53,461 nt of DNA from Neomegalonema sp. (GTDB lineage: Bacteria; Pseudomonadota; Alphaproteobacteria; Rhodobacterales; Rhodobacteraceae): the NCBI GenBank assembly GCA_022760355.1, contig JALEGB010000072.1, forward strand, positions 1-53,461. Direction: 5' to 3'. The notes below the pieces were generated by a model, which made no database searches, was not told where the DNA came from, and was given only the letters and a program-made list of their open reading frames with translations. The number at the start of each line of letters is the position of its first letter. Position 1 is the first letter of the stretch. Shown here one piece after another: positions 26,203 through 36,500 of this stretch. The translations under genes were made by a program, and so were the position numbers.

Positions 26203-27762
26203 ATGTTCGGTAAAGTCAACGTGCTGCTACTCAGCGTTTTTTGCGCTATCCTTGGCGTGCAGCTGTTCTGGAACCCCGGCGTTCCTGAGACGGACCTGGA
26301 TAAGGGGCCGACCTCAGCGCGGAGCACGTTTGAGCGCGCGGAGAGCTACTCACCCATTGCGCCGGCGCCTGAGGAGGCGATTACGCCGTCCGCGGTTGTC
26401 GCGACCCCAGCGCCGGCCCGGGCCCCTGTTGCGGCGCCTGCGAAGGCTGAAACGGTTGCAACGCCGGTCAAGACCGCTGAAGCGCCAAAGCCGGCGGACA
26501 AAGCGCCTTTGGCGATTGAGGCTGCGAAACGCTCATTGCCAATCAGAACATCGATTTCGACCAAGCGCAGCCGTCGCGGACGTTCGGGTTTGCTGGTGAC
26601 CTACGCCGAGACCCTGAGCATCCGCTTCCACGGATATAAAGAGATCACCGGTCTGTATCGGGTGAATGACGATGAGACCGTTTCGATCCCGGTCATCGAC
26701 CGCGTTTCTGTTGCGGGCCTGACCTCGTCGGACCTCGAAACTGTTCTGGCGCAAAAGGTTTTTGATCTGACTGGCCGCCGGAGCGACGTCACGATCGAAG
26801 TTGAGAAATACCAGCCGATCTTTGTCTCCGGCATCGTCTCGAACGCCGGTTCGTTCGAGTGGCGCCGGAATATGACCGTGATGCACGCTGTGGCGCTCGC
26901 CGGCGGTTTTTATCGGAGCGCCGATCGCACCAAATCGAGCGTCGATCTGATCGACGCGAAGCTGTCGATCGAGCGCACGCGCTCGGAGCTCAAGCGGGCG
27001 ATCACGCGCTCGGCGCGGCTCGTTGCGGAGCGTGATGGGGTGGCGATGATCAAAACTCCCGCCCGCCTGACCGCTCTGGTCGGGGACCTCGAAGCGCGCA
27101 CCCTGATCGAGAGCGAGCAAGCGTTGCTCGTCGCGGCGCGGAGCGCCAGCGCACTGCAGCTCAGCGTCATCGACGCGTCGCTTCGTGCGGCTGAGGACGA
27201 AGTTTCGCGGCTGAAAGAGTACACCAAAACGCTGCATTCGAAGCTGGATGAGCGCAAAGAGTACATTGCGCGTCTCGGCAAACTGAAAAAGCGCGGTTTC
27301 GTTTCAGAAGAGCGGATGACTGACTTGCGCAGCTCCGCCATTGATATCGAGACGCAAATCGCGACGACGCGCGTCTCGGTCAGCCGCGCCGAAGCAAGCC
27401 GTCTCGCTCTGAAGCGGGATCGCATCAAACTGGTTCAGACCCGCGCCGCGAAGCTGACCGAGGAGTTGGTGAAGCTCGAAGCGGACATCGAGGAGAAGCA
27501 GCTGGCGTACGCAGCTGCGAAGGCGCGCCGTTCCGAAATGGCCTCGGCCCCGGACGCGGCGGTTGCTGCGGCGGAGAAGAAAGCTGGCTCCATCGTTTAT
27601 CGCGTCGTTCGTCGGAGCCCGACCGGCATCCAGACCCTGACGGCGACGCCGTTTGACAAGCTGCTGCCTGGCGATGTTGTCATCGTCGATGCGAACGCTG
27701 CGTCTGTCCTTCCGCGGAAGCAGGCTTCGGCTGGCTGGAAAGCTGCGAGCGCGGCGGAGTAA
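26203..27762 (+). CDS. ExoF-like polysaccharide export protein (poly-export/SLBB domain with coiled coil)
   Basis: 519 residues from ATG 26203, preceded by AAGGGGAAGG. N-terminal hydrophobic segment (about 3-24), then a long Ala/Pro/Lys-rich linker (about 50-110), then the polysaccharide export core (about 130-200, VNDDETVSIPVIDRV) and an SLBB-like part (IFVSGIVSNAGSFEWRR, AVALAGGFY). A coiled-coil region (about 245-440) and a final short segment (LLPGDVVIVDA) follow. This layout resembles rhizobial ExoF, which works with Wzz-type proteins to move exopolysaccharide across the periplasm and outer membrane. No lipobox is visible, so it may stay anchored in the inner membrane. It is first in the EPS locus, but a terminator follows it. 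Confidence 0.85.
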   Translation: MFGKVNVLLLSVFCAILGVQLFWNPGVPETDLDKGPTSARSTFERAESYSPIAPAPEEAITPSAVVATPAPARAPVAAPAKAETVATPVKTAEAPKPADKAPLAIEAAKRSLPIRTSISTKRSRRGRSGLLVTYAETLSIRFHGYKEITGLYRVNDDETVSIPVIDRVSVAGLTSSDLETVLAQKVFDLTGRRSDVTIEVEKYQPIFVSGIVSNAGSFEWRRNMTVMHAVALAGGFYRSADRTKSSVDLIDAKLSIERTRSELKRAITRSARLVAERDGVAMIKTPARLTALVGDLEARTLIESEQALLVAARSASALQLSVIDASLRAAEDEVSRLKEYTKTLHSKLDERKEYIARLGKLKKRGFVSEERMTDLRSSAIDIETQIATTRVSVSRAEASRLALKRDRIKLVQTRAAKLTEELVKLEADIEEKQLAYAAAKARRSEMASAPDAAVAAAEKKAGSIVYRVVRRSPTGIQTLTATPFDKLLPGDVVIVDANAASVLPRKQASAGWKAASAAE

Positions 27763-27831
27763 TCAGCGGTCCGCGGTAAAGCGTCGAGCTTCCCCCCGGC
27801 GCGTTCGCCGAGCCGACGCCAATCCCCTAAT

Positions 27832-27864
27832 AGGCCGATCCGGGCGTCTCCGGGTCGGCCTTTT
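27832..27864 (+). terminator. Rho-independent terminator after the exporter gene
   Basis: AGGCCGATCCGG (27832-27843) pairs with CCGGGTCGGCCT (27850-27861) around GCGTCT, with one T-G wobble, and runs into TTTT. The 341-nt gap between 27763 and 28103 otherwise shows no gene. The hairpin implies that the flippase gene has its own promoter in 27865-28103. Confidence 0.75.
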
Positions 27865-28103
27865 GCTTGTGCGGCCAGCTGGCGACGATTGCGGCGATGA
27901 TTCGAAACGCGGCGCATTGGCTCAGAGATCTGTTACATCTCGAGCGCTTCGGCGCGCGACTTGCTTACGTTCTGCGGAACGGGCCTAAGGTAAATGCATG
28001 CTGCGCCGCAATATGATAGGCCGCGCACATCGTTTCGGAAACGAAACAACAATGTAAAACGCCGACAGTCCAATCAGGGTGAGCCGCTGAGGGAGCCGCG
28101 TAA

Positions 28104-29624
28104 ATGACGAGCATTGATGAGCACGCGTCCCCTGACGCAGAGACGCCGCCGCCTGTTGGACGCGACGGGCTGATCGCTCGATTAAAAAAGCTGCCGCCGC
28201 CGGTGATCTATACGATCAGCATTGTGGTCACGAACGCGATGTCGTTCATCACCATGCCGCTGATGACGTTCTACGTCGACAAAGCGCAGTTTGGACAGTT
28301 CGACGTCGCCCTTGCGTTGGTGGAGGGGTTTACCCTCATTGCGGGTATTGGAGCGGCGCACCAGCTGATCCGCTTCGCCAGCACGGCCGACAGCGATAGA
28401 GAAGCCGCTGACGTGGCCAGTGAACTGCTCGGCGTTGCGCTGATCTTCTGCGGCGTGCTTTCGGTGTTGGTTCAGCTGCTCACTATTCCGCTGATGGCGG
28501 GGCTTGATGTGAAGGTCGACCCATTCGCGCTGCGGATGATGTTGCTCAGCGGAACGGTCGCGGCGTGCGTGGAGCTTCCGCTCATGTGGATCCGGCTGAA
28601 GGATCGGGCGTGGCACTATCTCGCCTTTGCGGTCGGGCGCGCGGTGACGATGGTCGTGCTGCTATGGATCGTGCTCAGCGCCGGCTACGGCGTGACCGGG
28701 CTGATGATCTCAAACGCGTCCGTGATGCTCGCTGGCACCGCCGTGCTGGTGTTCCTATTGTGGCGCGAAACCGGGGTCAAAGTATCGATCGACCGTTTCT
28801 ATCAAGCCGCGCGTTATGGCGCCCCCATTGTCGGCGCGGCCCTCTGTATGTTCGCGCTTGGCAATGTAAACCGCCTGTTTATGAGCGGCGAGGTGGCGGA
28901 CGCGGTCATCGCTGAGTTTGGCCTCGCCCAGCGTTTCGCCATCGCCGTGTTTCTGGTCTACGCGCCATTCGAGTTATGGTGGATGCCGAAGCGGATTGCG
29001 TTGCTGAAGGAGAAGGACGGCTACGCGCAGAGCGCGGAGTATTGGGGCCTCGGCGTCGCAATCCTGCTGCTGGGCGCGGCGGCGATCTCTCTGACGGCGC
29101 CGATCTTTATCGAGCTCGCCTTGCGCGATCAGTATCACCAATCCTCCGCCTATATCCCTGCGCTGATCGGGGCGACGGTGCTGGCCTATATCGTCATGCT
29201 CAGCAATGTCGGCGCCTACGCCCGCGAGGATGGGTATGCGGTGCTGATGGTGGACGCGATCGGCGCCGGCGTTGCGATCCTCGGCTACATTGTTCTGGTG
29301 CCGCTTGAAGGCGCGCTGGGCGGCGCCGTCGGCGCGTTGATTGCGATGTTCGCCGGCAACTTCACTCGGCTTGGGCTTTACGTTGTGGCGGGGCTGAAAT
29401 CGGCGCCGATCCGCTATCCGTGGGAGCGCGCCCTGATCGGCGCCGCCGCCGCGGCGCTGGTCATCTGGGGCGCGCCGGATCAGGAGCAATGGCTGCTGCG
29501 GTTTGGATATAGCGTGATTGCCGGCCTGGCGTTGCTGGGCGTGATGTTCGCCCTACGCCTGATGCGGCCAGTCGAGGAGCCATTGCTGCAAATCTTAGGA
29601 AGGTTGCGCGATACTCGTGGTTGA
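28104..29624 (+). CDS. Wzx-type polysaccharide flippase (MOP superfamily)
   Basis: 506 residues with about 12-14 hydrophobic segments beginning near residue 35 (VIYTISIVVTNAMSFITMPL), a layout typical of Wzx/RfbX flippases, which turn undecaprenyl-linked repeat units across the inner membrane. Early charged/Gly-containing segments such as YVDKAQFGQFDVA and GAAHQLIRF fit the family. GAGGGAG precedes the ATG. It is followed 48 nt later by the Wzy-like gene, so the two form a flippase-polymerase pair. Exact family is assigned from topology and context. Confidence 0.85.
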   Translation: MTSIDEHASPDAETPPPVGRDGLIARLKKLPPPVIYTISIVVTNAMSFITMPLMTFYVDKAQFGQFDVALALVEGFTLIAGIGAAHQLIRFASTADSDREAADVASELLGVALIFCGVLSVLVQLLTIPLMAGLDVKVDPFALRMMLLSGTVAACVELPLMWIRLKDRAWHYLAFAVGRAVTMVVLLWIVLSAGYGVTGLMISNASVMLAGTAVLVFLLWRETGVKVSIDRFYQAARYGAPIVGAALCMFALGNVNRLFMSGEVADAVIAEFGLAQRFAIAVFLVYAPFELWWMPKRIALLKEKDGYAQSAEYWGLGVAILLLGAAAISLTAPIFIELALRDQYHQSSAYIPALIGATVLAYIVMLSNVGAYAREDGYAVLMVDAIGAGVAILGYIVLVPLEGALGGAVGALIAMFAGNFTRLGLYVVAGLKSAPIRYPWERALIGAAAAALVIWGAPDQEQWLLRFGYSVIAGLALLGVMFALRLMRPVEEPLLQILGRLRDTRG

Positions 29625-29672
29625 GCGCCGTTGCGCGGTCGACTGCGTCCAGGCGAGAAGGGTGATTGAGCG

Positions 29673-31418
29673 ATGATGGGCGCAGGAAGCCTGCTAAGCG
29701 GACGCAGCGCGATCTTTCAGATCACGCTGGCGTTGTTGGCGACGGCGTTTATCTTCGTCGTTTATAAGGTTCTCGGGCTGCCGTTGGCGGTTACACTTGC
29801 TTGGTTGCCGCTTTTGTTGTTTATGACGTTGGCGCAAACCTTCATTATTACTGTGGTTCTAGCGTGTTTTTCATATTTTAGGTTGCATGAAGCCTATCCT
29901 TTTCTTGAGCCTCTAAAGCTTGTTAGCTTGGCGGGAGCCGCGACCGTCGGCGGCCTGCTGTGGCGCGCTTTTACGCTGGACGGCAATCGGCCGCGCGGTC
30001 AGCGTGAGCTGAAGATCTTGAGCCTTTTGACCGCTGGCGGCGCGATCGGGTTCGGGATCGCCTTCTCATCCAGCGGTGGAGACGGCGCGTCGCCAATGGG
30101 GCTCCTGCTGGGCTCGGGCATGATCGCCTTCTTCTGTGTTGGGCTTGGCCTCTGGTACCACATGTTGGGGCGCGCGTCGGCCGAAGGTTGGCCGACGACG
30201 ATGTTCTATATGACGCTGTTCATGATCATCGCGTCGCTTGGCGTGCCGCTCGCCAAGGCGCCAAGCGACTCTTTTGGCCATTGGATGAATGTCTATTGGA
30301 AGATTGTCATTGTGGCTTTCGCCATTGCTTGGTTGGCGCGGAGAGAGGCGGACTTTGCGCGGGCCCTCTTCCTCATAATCTTCAGCGGTGTTCTGATCGC
30401 CGGAGTTGCTATTTATAACAAGGTTAATGGAATTGACTTGGTGGAGGGGACGCGGGTCACAATTGGTCTGACGCTGTATAAGCCTGACCACGTGGTCATA
30501 ACTTCGGAAAACTTCCGAAAATACGCCTCATCGCTGGGCGATCCCAACGAACTTTCGATGGTTCTGCTCTTTCCATTGAGTTTCGCCATTGCGCTTGTGT
30601 ATTACCGCCCAAACCGGTTTTTCACCATTTTGGGCGCGCTCGCGGCTCCGGCGTTGCTGCTGGCGATTATTTTCACCCAGAGTCGGGGCGGCTTGCTCGG
30701 CGTATTGGCTGTGGGCGGCCTGATCGGTTTGCGTGTCGTCAAGTCCCGTGCGCTGCTGATTGCGGCCGGGCTGCTCGCAGCCGTGGCGCTCTATGTCGCG
30801 ATGGGGGTCGGGGATCGCGAAACAACGGCCGCCGCCGAGGGCGAGGTCATTGACGATTCGTCGATGGGGCGGGTCTACGCCTGGACCGCGGCAGTAAAAA
30901 TGGGACTTTTCCGCCCCTTGACCGGCGTGGGGATGACCGCATTTCAGGCCGCGCACGCCGAATACGCCATAAAACTGACTGGGTTCAACAAAGAGGTGCA
31001 CAGCACTTGGTTCGGTATTTTGGGCGAAACCGGCCTACCAGGACTTACAGTTTTTATTTTGATGATCATCTCCGCCGTGCGCTCAAGCCTTGATAGTTTG
31101 CGACGACTTGAGCTGCTGCAGGCGGATAGACGATTGCAGGCGTTAGCGCTCGGGTTGGTCGCGGGACTCGGCGGCTCGTGCGTCGCCGGCGCGTTCTTGA
31201 CCCACGGGTTCACGTGGCCCCTCTACATTCAGATCGCGCTGACCATCGCGCTCTGGCGTTGCGCGCGTAAGCTCGAGCTGGACGCGGCGCGCCAAGGCGG
31301 TCTCCCGACCGACCCCGAACAGAACGAGCCGGCGCAGCCGCCGCAAAAGGGCTGGCGCGCGCTTCCTTCGACCGCTGTGGCGCCGGTCGGCGCCGACGCA
31401 TTTACGCCAACGCGCTAG
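29673..31418 (+). CDS. O-antigen ligase / Wzy-type polymerase family protein
   Basis: 581 residues with about 12 membrane segments and a large periplasmic loop in the second half, as in Wzy polymerases and O-antigen ligases. FTQSRGGLLGVLAV near residue 335 is the conserved part of the O-antigen ligase-like domain. The Pro/Glu-rich C-terminus is cytoplasmic. Two adjacent ATG codons (29673, 29676) follow GAAGGG; either may be used. The stretch around 29790-29930 is clearly lower in GC than its neighbours, as is common for wzy genes. In this locus it probably polymerises the repeat units delivered by the Wzx protein. Confidence 0.82.
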   Translation: MMGAGSLLSGRSAIFQITLALLATAFIFVVYKVLGLPLAVTLAWLPLLLFMTLAQTFIITVVLACFSYFRLHEAYPFLEPLKLVSLAGAATVGGLLWRAFTLDGNRPRGQRELKILSLLTAGGAIGFGIAFSSSGGDGASPMGLLLGSGMIAFFCVGLGLWYHMLGRASAEGWPTTMFYMTLFMIIASLGVPLAKAPSDSFGHWMNVYWKIVIVAFAIAWLARREADFARALFLIIFSGVLIAGVAIYNKVNGIDLVEGTRVTIGLTLYKPDHVVITSENFRKYASSLGDPNELSMVLLFPLSFAIALVYYRPNRFFTILGALAAPALLLAIIFTQSRGGLLGVLAVGGLIGLRVVKSRALLIAAGLLAAVALYVAMGVGDRETTAAAEGEVIDDSSMGRVYAWTAAVKMGLFRPLTGVGMTAFQAAHAEYAIKLTGFNKEVHSTWFGILGETGLPGLTVFILMIISAVRSSLDSLRRLELLQADRRLQALALGLVAGLGGSCVAGAFLTHGFTWPLYIQIALTIALWRCARKLELDAARQGGLPTDPEQNEPAQPPQKGWRALPSTAVAPVGADAFTPTR

Positions 31419-31504
31419 TGCGTTGTGGCGATGGCCCCCTGGCCGCATTCAGGCGCCTCGGCGCGCTGATCGGTCAGATTGCCGGGAACAGGAGAACGGA
31501 TCCG

Positions 31505-32335
31505 ATGACCAACGCGACCGACAGCGCATCCACTGCGGCGCCCGCCTCAGCAGATACGGCGCCGAGCGCGGCGCAGCAGGGCGCGGCCGACCGGTCGGGC
31601 GGCTTCAAACAATGGGTCAAGCGCCGGGAGACCCCGCTGGCGCGCGGGATCTACGCGGTGTTGAAAGGCGCTATGGGCTTCAGCATGCCGGTGATCCCCT
31701 ATTTCCATCGCGCGCTCTATGCGGGATCGCGACATTTCTGGGACATCTGGTCAAACCTTCTGCGCGTCTTCTGGTACACGCCGCTGTTTCGCTCTCGGCT
31801 CGAGACGCCGCCGCGGCGCGTTTATCTGAGTGAAGGGCTGCCGGTCATCCTGGGGCCGCTGCGCATTCGGTTGGGCGAGGAGTGCCGGGTCTCCGGTGTG
31901 ATGACCCTGTCTGGCCGGAGCGCCTCCACCGTTACGCCGGTGTTGGAGGTGGGCGATAATTGTGATCTCGGCTGGGGCTGTACGATCGCGGTGTCGGGTA
32001 AAGTGTCGCTTGGCGACAATGTTCGCCTGGCGCCGTCGGTCACATTGTCCGGCTATCCGGGGCATCCGCTGGACGCGGTCGCGCGGGCGCGCCATGAACC
32101 CTGCACCGAATCTCAGATCGGGGACATTGTCCTCGAAGATGACGTCTGGCTCGGCCAGCGGGTGATGGTGACGCCGGGCGTGACGATTGGTCGGGGGACC
32201 GTCGTCGGCATGGGCAGCGTTGTGACCAAGGATCTGCCTGCGGGCGTATTGGCTGCGGGCGTTCCCGCGCGGGTGATCCGACCGTTGGCGCCGGGCGAGG
32301 GCCCCGAAGCCGTCGAGGCGGCGCCGAGCGCCTAG
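31505..32335 (+). CDS. Left-handed beta-helix acyltransferase (hexapeptide repeat)
   Basis: 276 residues from ATG 31505 with AGGAG upstream; an ATG overlapping the previous stop at 31418 is in frame but lacks a good site. After an Ala-rich N-terminus, the second half has hexapeptide repeats: VLEVGDNCDLGWGCTIAV, GKVSLGDNVRLAPSVTLS, DIVLEDDVWLGQRVMVTPGV, TIGRGTVVGMGSVVTKDLP and AGVPARVIRPL. This is the WcaF/CysE-type fold. It probably O-acetylates a sugar of the polysaccharide with acetyl-CoA. It lies between the Wzy and glycosyltransferase genes. Confidence 0.85.
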   Translation: MTNATDSASTAAPASADTAPSAAQQGAADRSGGFKQWVKRRETPLARGIYAVLKGAMGFSMPVIPYFHRALYAGSRHFWDIWSNLLRVFWYTPLFRSRLETPPRRVYLSEGLPVILGPLRIRLGEECRVSGVMTLSGRSASTVTPVLEVGDNCDLGWGCTIAVSGKVSLGDNVRLAPSVTLSGYPGHPLDAVARARHEPCTESQIGDIVLEDDVWLGQRVMVTPGVTIGRGTVVGMGSVVTKDLPAGVLAAGVPARVIRPLAPGEGPEAVEAAPSA

Positions 32336-32398
32336 AGTAGACGCCGCCGGATGTATGAGTTCGCACCCTAGCGAGCGAAAGTGGGGGAAGGGATCAAG

Positions 32399-33535
32399 AT
32401 GAGCAGCCGTGACATGATCATGTTCGGCGAGGATTGGGGCGGCCACCCCACCTCGACGCAGCATCTTGCGGCGCGGTTCGCCGAAGAATGGCGCATCCTT
32501 TGGATCAATTCGATTGGTTTGCGCCGGCCGCGGTTGAACGCCCGCGACTTGCAGCGCGTGGCCCGCAAGTTGACGGCGGTCGCCGCGCCCAGCGCGCCGA
32601 TTGAGCGCGCGCCTGTTCCCGCCAATATGACGACGCTCTCGCCCATGGCGCTGCCCTTGCCGGGGCTCGGCCCGCAGATGGCGGTCAACCGCGCCGCGCT
32701 CGGCCGCCAGGTGCGGGGCAAGATGAGCGCGCTTGGCATGGAGAAGCCAATCCTATGGACCTCGCTGCCGACGGCGTTGCCGGTGGTGGGCCATCTGGGC
32801 GAGCGCGCGGCTGTGTATTATTGCTGCGATGATTTTGGCGCGCTCGAGGGGGTCGATCATGCGCCTGTACTGGCGATGGAGCGCGAACTCGCGAAAAAGT
32901 GCGATCTGATATTCGTCTCAAACATGGTGCTCGCGGAGCGGTTTGATCCGAGCCGAACCGTTTATCTGCCGCATGGCGCCGATATTTCGCTGTTCGCCAC
33001 CCCGGCGCCGCGGGCGGACGACCTGCCGACGGATGGGCCGGTCGCCGGGTTCTATGGCAGCTTCGCCGACTGGCTGGACAAGGCGCTGCTGCGCAAAGCC
33101 GCTTTGGCGCTGCCGCAGTGGCGGTTCGTTTTCATCGGCGACAAGAAGACCGACGCCTCGATGCTCGAAGATCTGCCCAATGTGCGCTTCCTGGGGCGGC
33201 GGCCGCATGCGGAGTTGGCGCGGTATGCGCAGCATTGGACGGCGTCGCTGATCCCTTTTCTGCCGACGCCGCAGATCATCGCCTCCAATCCACTGAAGTT
33301 GCGTGAGTATCTCGCCGCGGGCTCTCCGATTGTGGCGACCCCGTTTCCGGCGCTGGACCCGTATCGAGACCATATCGCCGTCGCCGAGGATGCGGACGCC
33401 TTCATCGAGGCGCTGCGCCAAGCTGAGCAAGCCGCAGGGGACGCAGGGGCGCGATCGGCGCGATCTGCATCCGTCGCGTCGGAGACCTGGGAGGCGCGAG
33501 CTGCGGACGCGCTTCGCGCAGTGGAGGGATTGTAA
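32399..33535 (+). CDS. Glycosyltransferase, GT4-like
   Basis: 378 residues from ATG 32399; GGGGGAAGGGA just upstream acts as ribosome binding site, ruling out the GTG at 32381. The N-terminus (MIMFGEDWGGHPTSTQHLA) and middle (YYCCDDFGALEGVDH, DLIFVSNMVLAERF, VYLPHGADISLF) resemble TuaH-like GT-B enzymes. The C-terminal donor site contains GFYGSFADWLDKALL, VRFLGRRPHAEL and NPLKLREYLAAGSPIVAT. The stop overlaps the start of the next gene (TAATG). Sugar specificity unknown. Confidence 0.82.
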   Translation: MSSRDMIMFGEDWGGHPTSTQHLAARFAEEWRILWINSIGLRRPRLNARDLQRVARKLTAVAAPSAPIERAPVPANMTTLSPMALPLPGLGPQMAVNRAALGRQVRGKMSALGMEKPILWTSLPTALPVVGHLGERAAVYYCCDDFGALEGVDHAPVLAMERELAKKCDLIFVSNMVLAERFDPSRTVYLPHGADISLFATPAPRADDLPTDGPVAGFYGSFADWLDKALLRKAALALPQWRFVFIGDKKTDASMLEDLPNVRFLGRRPHAELARYAQHWTASLIPFLPTPQIIASNPLKLREYLAAGSPIVATPFPALDPYRDHIAVAEDADAFIEALRQAEQAAGDAGARSARSASVASETWEARAADALRAVEGL

Positions 33536-36500
33536 TGCGGTGGTTGCGGAGTGTGCGGGCCGCGGTGGGCGCGCTGGCGTTGATCTTCTTTGCGGCGCCT
33601 TTCGGCGCGTCGGCGCTTGATTTTGGCGCAGGGCCCTCCCCTCGCGCCTATGAGCCGGGGGCGTTCTTTTCGATCAAGGGCGATGAAGCTGTGATCGTCG
33701 AGGGGGTGAATTCCAGCGGCAAACCGACGAAGCTGTTTTTGCGCGTGGATGACGAATGGGGGCCGGCGGCGGAGCAGCGCCACGAGGTTGGTTTTGACAT
33801 CCCTGCGGGTCGTTTTTCCGTGTTTGCGCCGGTTGAGAAATTCATCGCCAAGGATGGCGGCGCGTTGCGGCTCGATCGTCTGACCCGCGTGGTCGTTTTC
33901 TCTTGGAACGACGCGGAAGTGAAGATCACGCGGTTCGAATCCGGCGCGAAGGGATCGATCGCGCGGACGCCGCCGCCAGCGGCGCCGGATGCTGCGGCCG
34001 AGAAAACAACGCCGCGCCGCGTCGGCGACGCGTTGCTGGACATGATGCGCCCCCGCCCGTTGCCCATCCTGTTTGAGCCGAAGAAGCCGGCGGACCTTTC
34101 GGGCGCGTCGGAAATTGTGATTGAGGGCTTCTATCGCGGCAAGGACGTTGCGGTGCTGTCGCTGCGCGTTGATGACGCCGATAGGCCGGCGACGGAGGAC
34201 CGTTTTGTCGGCGCGTACACAATCGCGCCCGGCGCGTTCCAGATCGTCACCCCGATCAGCGCGTTGAAGACGCCGGCGGGCCGGGCATTGGATCTCGCAC
34301 AGATCTGGCGGGTGAAGGCGTCCTCCACCGACGATCGCAACTTTACCGTCAGCCGGCTGGAGGCGCTGGCGGCGCCAACGAAAAAGGCGCCGGCGGTGAA
34401 GAAAACCGAGGCGACGCCGAAGCAGCCGCCGAAGACGACGCCGCGCGCGCTCAAAGAGCTGGATTTCGGCAAAGGCAAAGCGCCCATTGAGCATGGATAT
34501 TATTTCACCACGCTTGATCTGGGCGCGTATGACGAGATCATCATCGAGGGCAACGCCAAAACCAAAGGCGGCCTATGGCTGATTCTGCGGATAGACGACA
34601 GTAAATCAGCGAACTACGCCACGCGCTTCAATCTGGAAATTCAGCTGACTGAGGGCCCGTTTAAAATCAGAGCGCCGCTCGGCGGGCTGAAGAGCCCTAG
34701 CGGCCGGATCATTGACCCTAGCGATATTAAGCTGCTGGTCGCCGCGCCCTATGGCGACAAGGACGGCTCAATCGAAATCACCCGCTTCGTCGCGGTTCCG
34801 CCGGCGACGCTGCCGCGCGGCGCGATCGGGTTCGCTTTCGGATCGCCGGAGGCGGGGCTGCCGGCGGGGTTTAAGCGGATCGGTCCAAAGCATCCCGGCC
34901 TTTTCGGCTCGCCCGTCATCGTTGCGCGCCCAACGCCGGATCCGCTGGTCGCAAACGGGTTGGGCGGCGTGAAGGTCGCGCGTCTTCCTGTTCCGGCCGG
35001 AGCCTATCGCGTGACCGTGTGGTCCGAAGATCCCGGCGCCTGGGAGTATCTGCCGCATCCGCTGCGCCGGGTGATCCGCGTCAACGGCGTGGTGCTGCGC
35101 GACGATAAGCAGACTCCGGCCGAATGGTTGCGCCGCCGTTATCTGCGCGGCCTAGAGCGCGAGCACACAGTCAAAGACGACGCTTACACAGCCTATGGCG
35201 CCCATCGCGGCGAGCCGCGGACGGCGGATGTCACGGTTGTTGGCGATGAGGGGCTGCGCATTGAGCTGGGCGGCGATCGTCCGGCGGCGCGCCATATTTC
35301 CGCGGTGCTGGTCGAGCCAGCGGGCGGCGACGCCGCGTTCAAAGCGGTCGAAGCGGCGCGGGCGGACTGGTATCGCGCTCGATGGCGGATTGACCCGTCC
35401 TGGCGCGCCTTCGCGGCGAAAGACGCCGGGCGGGCGGCGCGCCTTTCAATCGACGGCGGGACCGCAACGCTTGTGGACGCCGCCGGCGCTCCGATTTCCG
35501 GGATCAAAGCGACGGGCGCTGCGGGATCGGGACTGCGCCTGACGCTGGAAGCCCGTTCAAAGGTGAAGCTGGACGCTAAGGCCCGGCTCATTGCGCCGGC
35601 GCTGGGCGGCGCCCGGCTTTCCGCGAGCCTGTGGGCTGGCCAATGGCGCCTGGAGCGTCGGCGGCCGAGCGACACCTTGCTGCGCTTGGGCGACAATACC
35701 CTGTCGCCAACCGGCGTTGCGCCGATCCTGCCCGAGCAGCCGCGCCGCTATGAGCTATGGATCGAAGCGCCCAAAGGCGCCAAGCCCGGCGTCTATCGCG
35801 GCGCGGTTGAGGTTGAGACGAAGGTTGGCGTCTTTCAAGTTCCGGTCGAGATCGAAATCCTCGGGGTGACTTTGCCTGAGGCGGCCGAACCTGCTGGGTT
35901 TTACCTGTCCGAGGCGCCGCACATGACGTGGTTCGCAGCCGCGCCGCTGGCGCGGCAGCGCCAGGCCGCTTGCGATGTGCGCTGGGTAAAGCGGTTTGGA
36001 ATGTTGGGCTCAGCGCCGTTGGTGCGGGCGCCCAAGGTTGGATCGACTTTGGCGACAGTGCTGGATCTGCGCCTCGCCTTTGATCTGGGGCTCGCCCCGG
36101 AGCCGCTAGCCTATAATCCGATCCGCCCGCTGCAATTCGACTTTAAGCCGGCGGCGGGGGCGAAACTGATCGCCGAGGTTGAAGCGCAGCTGAAAGCGGT
36201 TGGCGCGCCGACACCCTATTGGAGCGTGGCGGATGAGCTCAGCAATCCAGGCGATACGGCGGTCAAGACATTCTGGCCATGGGTGAAGGCGCTGCGCGCC
36301 GCCGCGCCGGGGATAAAATTCGCCGGTCATTTGAACAGCCCGTCCGATCGCGACTTTCTCGGCGCATTCGACGCGGTCCTGTTGAACCCTGGCTTCGGCA
36401 TTGACTCCAAGACGCTGAAACAGATGAAGGGCTATGGGCTGACCGTTTGGCTCTACAACACGTTTGAGCCGCGTCTGACCGCGGGCTATTGGCTGTGGGC

